This document shows, piece after piece, positions 50,148 through 55,967 of a stretch of 55,967 nucleotides of DNA. The position numbers and the translations under genes are program-made. Every line of letters begins with the position of its first letter. Position 1 is the first letter of the stretch. This DNA comes from Actinomadura sp. KC06 (GTDB taxonomy: Bacteria > Actinomycetota > Actinomycetes > Streptosporangiales > Streptosporangiaceae): positions 1 to 55,967 of the forward strand of contig NZ_SMKT01000044.1 of assembly GCF_004348735.1 (NCBI RefSeq). Direction: 5' to 3'. Under the pieces are notes generated by a model that was not told where the DNA came from, ran no database searches, and saw nothing but the letters and a program-made list of their open reading frames with translations.

Positions 50148-50454
50148 GGCTGGTGAGCGGGGGGAGCAAGTGCAGGGCGAAGGTACGTCCTGGCTGGTCA
50201 ACGCCCCGACCGGACGCGGTGGCCGGTGGTTCCTCCTTGTTCGTCTGCCGCCCGGGGCTCTGCTCCCCGTGGCCGAGGACGTACGCCGTCGCCAGGTGGT
50301 TCCACGCGCAACTTTGACACACTTCCACCACATACACCCTGAATTCTCCGTTTTTGTGGTCCATCGGGGCGGCCGCGGCGCGCCTCGGCACGTCCCCGCG
50401 CGGCGTCCCGGCGGATCCCCACTTGCCAGGACGGGCCGCACTACGTATCTTGGC
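50148..50454. other. intergenic region between PBP copy 2 and PadR
   Basis: Part of a 470-bp divergent gap. TTGACA occurs near 50317 in a locally AT-richer stretch without a matching -10. No gene with convincing composition or ribosome site is visible. Confidence 0.35.
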
Positions 50455-50488
50455 GATGTATCGAGTCGATACATTCACTCGATACATC
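50455..50488. promoter_or_regulatory. PadR operator: nested palindromes
   Basis: GATGTATCGAGT (50455-50466) and ACTCGATACATC (50477-50488) are perfect 12-bp inverted arms with a 10-bp spacer. Within it, TGTATCGA-G-TCGATACA (50457-50473) is a perfect 17-bp palindrome. A further ATCGAGAC word follows at about 50490. The site lies 35-68 bp before the PadR ATG. Confidence 0.75.
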
Positions 50489-50522
50489 GGATCGAGACAT
50501 CCGGCTCTGCGGAGGTGGGACG

Positions 50523-51158
50523 ATGGCGGCCAGGAAGGGCGCGGGCGTGCTGGAGCTCGCCGTGCTCGGACTGCTGCACGAGTCCCCGATGCACGGGTAC
50601 GAGCTGCGCAAGCGGCTCAACACCCTGCTGGGCATGTTCCGCGCCTTCTCGTACGGGTCCCTCTACCCGTGCCTCAAGCAGCTGCTCGCGAACGGGCTGA
50701 TCATCGAGGACCGGCCGGAGGAGCCGAACACGGCGCTGGCGCTGCAGAGCCGCCGGTCGAAGATCGTTTACAAGCTCACCGCGGACGGCAAGGAGCGCCT
50801 CCAGCAGCTCCTGACCGAGGCCGGGCCGGCGTCATGGGAGGACGAGGGGTTCGGCGTGCACTTCGCCTTCTTCTCGCACACCCGCGCCGACGTCCGGCTC
50901 CGGATCCTCGAAGGCCGGCGCAGCCGGCTGGAGGAACGCCTGGAGAGCGTCCGGGCCGCCCTGGCGCGGACCCGCGAACGGGTCGACTCCTACACCCTGG
51001 AGCTGCAGAACCACGGGCTGGAGTCCGTCGAACGCGAGGTCAGGTGGCTCAACGAGCTGATCGGACGCGAGCGGGCCGAGCAGGAACAGCAAGCCAGATC
51101 TTCAGATAACAGGTCTTCAGAAACCAGACAGGACATGCCTCGGGACGAGGGCCGCTGA
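50523..51158 (+). CDS. PadR-family transcriptional regulator
   Basis: A 211-residue PadR protein: winged helix 'LELAVLGLLHESPMHGYELRKRLNTLLGMFRAFSYGSLYPCLKQLLANGLI' (about 10-60), then a Vir_act_alpha_C-type dimerisation region with long helices (about 105-185) and a polar tail. GGAGG precedes ATG. Palindromic sites just upstream suggest autorepression. It stands 74 bp upstream of ino1 on the same strand, and this PadR-ino1 pairing is conserved in actinomycetes. Confidence 0.95.
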   Translation: MAARKGAGVLELAVLGLLHESPMHGYELRKRLNTLLGMFRAFSYGSLYPCLKQLLANGLIIEDRPEEPNTALALQSRRSKIVYKLTADGKERLQQLLTEAGPASWEDEGFGVHFAFFSHTRADVRLRILEGRRSRLEERLESVRAALARTRERVDSYTLELQNHGLESVEREVRWLNELIGRERAEQEQQARSSDNRSSETRQDMPRDEGR

Positions 51159-51232
51159 GCTGAAGCGGCCCGGAGACCCCGGGGTCGGGTGAAGAAACAC
51201 CACATGTTCCGCAAAAGAGAAGGAGCAACCGG

Positions 51233-52312
51233 ATGGGTTCGGTGCGCGTAGCCATCGTGGGTGTGGGCAACTGCGCCTCTTCGCTCGTCCAGGGTGTCGA
51301 GTTCTACAAGGACGCGGCCCCAGAGACGCGAGTTCCCGGCCTGATGCACGTCCAGTTCGGCGAGTACCACGTGGGCGACGTCGAGTTCGTCGCGGCGTTC
51401 GACGTGGACGCGAAGAAGGTCGGGATGGACCTGTCCGAGGCCATCCACGCCAGCGAGAACAACACGATCAAGTTCGCCGACGTCCCGCCGATGGGCGTGA
51501 CCGTCCAGCGCGGCCACACCTTCGACGGCCTCGGCGAGTACTACCTGAACATGGTCGACGAGTCGGACGCCGAGCCGGTCGACGTCGTCCAGGCGCTCAA
51601 GGACGCCAAGGTGGACGTCCTCGTGTCCTACCTGCCGGTGGGCTCCGAGGACGCCGACCGCTTCTACGCCCAGTGCGCGATCGACGCCAAGGTCGGCTTC
51701 GTGAACGCGCTGCCGGTGTTCATCGCCAGCGACCCCGAGTGGGCCCAGAAGTTCACGGACGCGGGCGTCCCGATCGTCGGCGACGACATCAAGTCGCAGG
51801 TCGGCGCGACCATTACCCACCGCGTGATGGCCCGGCTGTTCGAGGACCGCGGCGTCGAGCTGCTGCGCACGTACCAGCTCAACTTCGGCGGCAACATGGA
51901 CTTCATGAACATGCTGGAGCGCAAGCGCCTCCAGTCGAAGAAGATCTCCAAGACGCAGTCGGTGACGTCGCAGATCCCGCACGAGATGGCGAAGGCGGAC
52001 GTCCACATCGGCCCGTCCGACCACGTGCCGTGGCTGGACGACCGCAAGTGGGCCTACGTCAGGCTGGAGGGCCGCTCGTTCGGCGACACGCCCCTCAACC
52101 TGGAGTACAAGCTGGAGGTCTGGGACTCCCCGAACTCCGCCGGCGTGATCATCGACGCGGTGCGCGCCGCGAAGATCGCCAAGGACCGGGGCATCGGCGG
52201 GCCGATCCTGTCGGCGTCGTCCTACTTCATGAAGTCGCCGCCCGAGCAGTACAACGACGACCAGGCGCACGACGCCGTCGAGAAGTTCATCCGCGGCGAG
52301 GTCGACCGCTGA
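51233..52312 (+). CDS. ino1: inositol-3-phosphate synthase
   Basis: Converts glucose 6-phosphate to myo-inositol 1-phosphate with NAD+, the first step toward phosphatidylinositol and mycothiol. The 359-residue protein has NAD motif [13 protein letters not shown] (6-18), [27 protein letters not shown] and '[13 protein letters not shown]', all typical of the actinobacterial Ino1. AAGGAG precedes ATG. A strong terminator follows. Confidence 0.97.
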   Translation: MGSVRVAIVGVGNCASSLVQGVEFYKDAAPETRVPGLMHVQFGEYHVGDVEFVAAFDVDAKKVGMDLSEAIHASENNTIKFADVPPMGVTVQRGHTFDGLGEYYLNMVDESDAEPVDVVQALKDAKVDVLVSYLPVGSEDADRFYAQCAIDAKVGFVNALPVFIASDPEWAQKFTDAGVPIVGDDIKSQVGATITHRVMARLFEDRGVELLRTYQLNFGGNMDFMNMLERKRLQSKKISKTQSVTSQIPHEMAKADVHIGPSDHVPWLDDRKWAYVRLEGRSFGDTPLNLEYKLEVWDSPNSAGVIIDAVRAAKIAKDRGIGGPILSASSYFMKSPPEQYNDDQAHDAVEKFIRGEVDR

Positions 52313-52370
52313 CGAGGGGCTCTTCGGAGCGTCGCCTCTAGCGACGGTCTGGGGTTCGTCTCCGCGCAAT

Positions 52371-52388
52371 GAGGCCGCGCAGGGCCTC
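52371..52388 (+). terminator. minor hairpin downstream of ino1
   Basis: GAGGCC-GCGCAG-GGCCTC stem, between a small CGTCGC/GCGACG stem (about 52330-52346) and the main terminator. Confidence 0.3.
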
Positions 52389-52405
52389 GCCATGGCATTC
52401 CCAAG

Positions 52406-52443
52406 GGACGCCCTGATAGTGGACACCCACTGTCAGGGCGTCC
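52406..52443 (+). terminator. strong intrinsic terminator of ino1
   Basis: GGACGCCCTGATAGTGG pairs with the segment 52427-52443 over 17 bp (one A/G difference that still allows T-G wobble) around an ACAC loop, followed by TTACTTCTTT. Confidence 0.85.
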
Positions 52444-52563
52444 TTACTTCTTTGGAGATCTCTAGAGAAAACGGTGATGTACCGGTCCTTTGTCACCCTC
52501 TGGCCCTACTGTGACACCGACGGTTACTGCGCGCCAAGTTCCGAGTCTTGAGGTGAGAACGCG

Positions 52564-54333
52564 ATGGCCCGCGAGATGACCAAGGTGACGGCGGGGCTGA
52601 CGGGGCTCGTGATCGGGCTGACGGGATGCGCCGGAGGAGGTGACGACGCGTCCGCGGAGGGACGTCCCCGCGACGGCGGCACGCTGCGGATCGTCGGCTC
52701 GTCCGATGTCGAGCACCTCGACCCCGCGTCCGTCGCGAGCGTGGGCGCGTACGGGCTCGTCCGGACGTTCGCGCGGACGCTGTTCGGGACGCGGGCGTCC
52801 AACACCTTCCAGGAGACGATCCCCGTGCACCCCGACGTGGCCGCGCGCATCCCGACGCGCGAGAACGGCGACATCAGCAAGGACCGCCGCACCTACACCG
52901 TGCGGCTGCGCAAGGACGTCCGGTGGAACACCGAGCCGCCCCGGCCGGTGACGGCGCACGACTTCGTCCGGGGCTTCGAACGGCTGTGCAACCCGGCGTC
53001 GCCGTCCGGCGGCAAGGGCTACTTCACGTCCACGCTCAAGGGCATGGACGAGTTCTGCCGCGGCTTCGGCGCCGTCAACGCCCATGACGCCGGGGCGACC
53101 GCCGCCTACCAGCGCGACCACGGGTTCGACGGGGTCAGCGCGAAAGACGACGAGACGCTCGTGTTCAGGTTAGAGCGACCCGCCAGCGACTTCCTCAACC
53201 TGCTCTCGCTGCCGTCCACCGCCGCGGCGCCGCAGGAGTACGACCGCTACATCCCGGACGGACCGGAGTTCCGGCAGCACACCATTTCGGACGGCCCGTA
53301 CCAGATCACCGAGTACAAGCCGGGCATGTCCTACCTGCTCACCCGCAACCCGGCGTGGCGGCCGGGCAGCGATCCGCTCCGCGGACGGCATGTGGAGAAG
53401 ATCCGGATCACCCTCGGGCAGGACTCGCCGGAGGCCGTCCAGCAGCAGATCGAGCAGGGCGTCGCCGACCTCGCGTGGGACCAGCCCGTCCCGACGTCGG
53501 CGATCCCACGGCTCCGCGACGACCCCCGCTTCGCGATCATGCAGACGCCGAGCAACAGCCCCTACCTGGTGTTCAACACGCGAAGCCCCGGCAACGGCGG
53601 CGCGCTCGGCAAGCGGGAGGTCAGGCAGGCGCTGGAGTACGCCATCGACCGCAGCGCCCTCATCAAGATCGTCGGCGGCCCGTCGGTCGCGCAGGCCCTG
53701 CACACGGTGATCCCGCCGGGCAACGCCGGGTACGCGCCCGCCGACCACTACCCGACACCGGGCGATTCCGGCGACCCCGCCAAATGCCGCGCCCTCCTCG
53801 GCCGGACGGGCCACTCCGGGCTCACGCTGAAATTCCCGTACCGCACCAACAGCGTCCACAAGCTGATCGCCCAGTCCATCGCGGAGAACCTCGACGCCTG
53901 CGGCGTGAAGACCGAGCTCACCGCCGACTCCGGCGGCTCCTTCTACGCCGCCACGATCGCCACCCCCGCGAAGGCCGCCGCCGGCGAATGGGACATCGCC
54001 GCCCCCGGCTGGACGCCCGACTGGTACGGCAACAACGGCCGCTCGATCATCCAGCCGCTGTTCGACGGACGCGCCTACGGGCAGAACTCCACCAACTACG
54101 GCGGCTACGACAATCCGCAGGTCAACGCCCTCATCGACGCGGCCCTCACCGCACCCGACCCGGCCCGCGCCGCGCAGTCCTGGCAGCAGGCCGACCAGAA
54201 GATCATGGCGGACGCCGCGATCGTCCCGCTGCTCAACCGCGCCCAGACGATCTTCCGCTCCTCCCGCGTCCACGGCACCCGCTTCCTCCCCACCACCGCC
54301 GGCTATGACTACACCCGCCTCTGGCTGCGTTGA
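52564..54333 (+). CDS. ABC transporter substrate-binding lipoprotein (family 5)
   Basis: A 589-residue solute-binding protein of the oligopeptide/nickel type. Lipobox LTGC (Cys22) follows a hydrophobic signal. Family-5 blocks: 'GGTLRIVGSSDVEHLDPASVASVGAYGLVRTFARTLF', 'RKDVRWNTEPPRPVTAHDFVRGFERL', 'YLVFNTRSPGNGGALGKREVRQALEYAIDRSALIKIV' and a C-terminal 'QADQKIMADAAIVPLLNR'. No permease or ATPase gene is adjacent in the window, so it is an orphan here. Ligand unknown, probably a peptide. Confidence 0.92.
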   Translation: MAREMTKVTAGLTGLVIGLTGCAGGGDDASAEGRPRDGGTLRIVGSSDVEHLDPASVASVGAYGLVRTFARTLFGTRASNTFQETIPVHPDVAARIPTRENGDISKDRRTYTVRLRKDVRWNTEPPRPVTAHDFVRGFERLCNPASPSGGKGYFTSTLKGMDEFCRGFGAVNAHDAGATAAYQRDHGFDGVSAKDDETLVFRLERPASDFLNLLSLPSTAAAPQEYDRYIPDGPEFRQHTISDGPYQITEYKPGMSYLLTRNPAWRPGSDPLRGRHVEKIRITLGQDSPEAVQQQIEQGVADLAWDQPVPTSAIPRLRDDPRFAIMQTPSNSPYLVFNTRSPGNGGALGKREVRQALEYAIDRSALIKIVGGPSVAQALHTVIPPGNAGYAPADHYPTPGDSGDPAKCRALLGRTGHSGLTLKFPYRTNSVHKLIAQSIAENLDACGVKTELTADSGGSFYAATIATPAKAAAGEWDIAAPGWTPDWYGNNGRSIIQPLFDGRAYGQNSTNYGGYDNPQVNALIDAALTAPDPARAAQSWQQADQKIMADAAIVPLLNRAQTIFRSSRVHGTRFLPTTAGYDYTRLWLR

Positions 54334-54660
54334 ATTGCCTTTTTCTCCTCCTTCGGGCCTTGGCGGCCCTGCTGTGCCTATTGCGCTGCGCTCCTCCTTC
54401 GGGCCTGGGGCCCTCCATCGTCGAGCAACGCTGTGCGATCGCTGCATCGCTTCGGCTCGCCTGGCGGCTCGCTGCGCGATCAGGTTCTCGCAAGCTCGAA
54501 CCTGCCTTCGGACGCGATCGCGACGATTGAGGTTGTCGCGGGGTTGCGGAGGGGGCTGATGTCAGCGCGATAGCGGGTGCGGTTTAGCCGGGCCCTGTCG
54601 CTTCGCGGCTGTTCGGTGTCGTGGGTCGGCGGTCCCGGGGTTAGGGGTGGGAGGAGCGCG
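54334..54660. other. intergenic region with short direct repeats
   Basis: CTCCTCCTTCGGGCCT occurs at 54345-54360 and again at 54391-54406. AGGTTC/GAACCT (about 54482-54504) can form a hairpin. No gene seen; the DNA looks like dispersed intergenic repeat material. Confidence 0.5.
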
Positions 54661-54666
54661 TACATT
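54661..54666 (+). promoter_or_regulatory. -10 box of terminal MFS gene
   Basis: TACATT six bases before GTG 54673 without a ribosome site; leaderless pattern. Confidence 0.5.
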
Positions 54667-54672
54667 GATCTG

Positions 54673-55967
54673 GTGAGGGCTGCCGAACTGCCGGAGATTC
54701 TGCGCGGACGCGATTTCCGGCGGCTGTACGGGACGCGGATCGCCTCCCAGATGACCGACGGCGTCTTCCAGGTCGCTCTCGCGGGGTATGTGTTCTTCTC
54801 GCCCGAACGGCAGACGACCGCGGCCAAAGCGGCGGCGGCGTTCGCGGTGACGCTGCTGCCGTACTCGGCGCTCGGGCCGTTCGCCGGGGTGTTCATCGAC
54901 CGGTGGCAGCGGCGGCAGATCCTGGTGTGGACGCCGATCCTGCGGGCCCTGCTGGTCCTGGGCGTCGCGGGCCTGGTGGCCGCCGGACAGGACGGCCCGG
55001 TCTTCTTCATCGGCGTGCTCGCCGTCCTCGGCGTGAACCGGTTCTTCCTCGCGGCGCTGTCGGCGGCGCTTCCCCACGTGGTGCGGCGCGACCATCTGGT
55101 GACGGCGAACGCGTTCTCCGTCACGTCCGGCACGGTCATCGCGTTCATGGGCGGCGGCGTCGGCTACCTCCTCCGGCGCGTCTTCGGCGCCGGAAACCAC
55201 GGGACGGCGCTGATCCTCGTCTCCGCCGCCGGGCTGTTCCTCGCCGCCGGGCTGATCGCGACGCGGCTGCCGAGGAGGCTGCTCGGGCCGCATCCGTCCG
55301 AAGACGCCCTGCCCGGCACCCCCCACTCGGACTCGCCGCGGATCCGCGAAGCGCTCGGCACCGTGATCGACGGCCTCGTGGACGGGGCGCGGCACATCGC
55401 GCGCCGGCCGCAGGCGGCGCTGGCGCTCGGCGCGATCTCCTTCCACCGGTTCCTGTACGGCATCGTCCTGATCATGACGCTGCTGCTGTGCCGGAACCAT
55501 TTCGCGGACGACCCCGACACCGGCCTGGAAACGTTCGCGATCATGCTCGGTGTCTCCGGCGCCGGCTACTTCACCGCCGCCCTGATCACGCCGGCGGTGG
55601 TGCGCCGGATCAGCAAGCAGGCATGGATCGCATGGCTACTCGGCGCCGCGGCCGTGAGCCTGCTCGCCCTCGGAATGCCGTTCGCCGAGCGCCCCTGGGC
55701 AGCGGGCGCGTTCGTCCTGGGCGTCGTATCGCAAGGCGTCAAGCTCTGCGTCGACACGACCCTCCAGGAGACGATCGAGGACGCCTACCGCGGACGGGTG
55801 TTCGCCGTCTACGACATGCTCTTCAACGCCATGTTCGCCGCAGCAGCAGCGGCGGCCGCGACGTGGCTCCCCTCAGACGGACGCGCCGGCCTCACCCTTC
55901 TGGCCGTCATCACCGCCTACGCCGCGGGCGCGGTCGCCTACCGAACAGCCGCCACCCGCCACCGCCC
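54673..55967 (+). CDS. MFS transporter, cut by the window edge
   Basis: At least 431 residues, no stop before the window ends. About 12 hydrophobic segments are visible, starting 'LRGRDFRRLYGTRIASQMTDGVFQVALAGYVFF' with an MFS motif A-like FAGVFIDRWQRRQIL, and later 'QGVKLCVDTTLQETIEDAYRGRVFAVYDMLFNAMF', typical of the MFS_3-like drug/enterobactin exporter group common in actinomycetes. The GTG start is fixed by TACATT six bases upstream. Substrate unknown. Confidence 0.88.
   Translation, partial: MRAAELPEILRGRDFRRLYGTRIASQMTDGVFQVALAGYVFFSPERQTTAAKAAAAFAVTLLPYSALGPFAGVFIDRWQRRQILVWTPILRALLVLGVAGLVAAGQDGPVFFIGVLAVLGVNRFFLAALSAALPHVVRRDHLVTANAFSVTSGTVIAFMGGGVGYLLRRVFGAGNHGTALILVSAAGLFLAAGLIATRLPRRLLGPHPSEDALPGTPHSDSPRIREALGTVIDGLVDGARHIARRPQAALALGAISFHRFLYGIVLIMTLLLCRNHFADDPDTGLETFAIMLGVSGAGYFTAALITPAVVRRISKQAWIAWLLGAAAVSLLALGMPFAERPWAAGAFVLGVVSQGVKLCVDTTLQETIEDAYRGRVFAVYDMLFNAMFAAAAAAAATWLPSDGRAGLTLLAVITAYAAGAVAYRTAATRHR

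Noticed and set aside
50083..50522. A small gene in the PBP-PadR gap
   Set aside because: Candidate frames on both strands lack ribosome sites and coding bias and cross the PadR operator.

Overview
The window is about 56 kb of very GC-rich DNA from the chromosome of a filamentous actinobacterium. Dense genes, GTG starts, strong G/C third positions, TANNNT -10 boxes directly before start codons, two Gly/Pro-rich class A PBPs, ino1 and a tadA with its actinobacterial partner proteins all point this way. A Thermomonosporaceae-type (Actinomadura-like) host is my best guess but is not proven. The block rpsF-ssb-rpsR-rplI, then a MATE exporter and dnaB, with ino1, PadR and PBPs nearby, is the order known from the origin-proximal arm of Streptomyces-type chromosomes. 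oriC itself (dnaA/dnaN) is not in the window.

Layout. 1-4.6 kb: a membrane PH-domain protein and small partner, upp, two paralogous tRNA-deaminase-associated proteins, tadA and tRNA-Ser(CGA). 4.6-7.1 kb: an EamA transporter and a B3/4-domain protein, divergent from an XRE-cupin regulator. 7.2-10.5 kb: a co-directional DNA-alkylation repair group (Ada-AlkA fusion, Ogt) followed by a DnaN-type sliding clamp paralogue. 10.6-27.6 kb: an accessory-looking region of many small regulator-plus-enzyme or regulator-plus-transporter units (SDR/MFS, two MmyB-type XRE regulators, MarR/GNAT, FAD oxidoreductase, NmrA-like protein, TetR/DrrAB), with an SDR pseudogene and a lower-GC islet. 27.6-37.5 kb: the conserved replication/translation block with dnaB (intein-containing), MATE, an SOS-box small gene, an amidase, rplI, rpsR, ssb, rpsF and the AP endonuclease nfo. 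37.5-41.8 kb: small membrane and surface genes, a barstar-family protein, a phosphotransferase and a MerR regulator, separated by tandem repeats. 41.8-52.3 kb: a GT-C glycosyltransferase, two tandem class A PBPs, PadR and ino1. 52.5 kb to the end: a lipoprotein substrate-binding protein and an MFS transporter cut by the window edge.

Most notable: (1) dnaB is split at its Walker A lysine by a 424-residue intein with Ala at position 1 and the Trp/Cys/Thr set of class 3 inteins, plus both LAGLIDADG motifs; (2) a cluster of DnaA-box-like sites lies upstream of dnaB, and parS-like sequences lie nearby; (3) a 62-residue gene whose start codon sits inside a near-perfect LexA box and is preceded directly by a -10; (4) a second sliding clamp next to alkylation-repair genes; (5) two tandem PBPs with a duplicated leader, disordered tails of about 190 and 505 residues, and matching C-terminal cysteine-pair modules. 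Many divergent promoters contain clear inverted repeats, listed separately.
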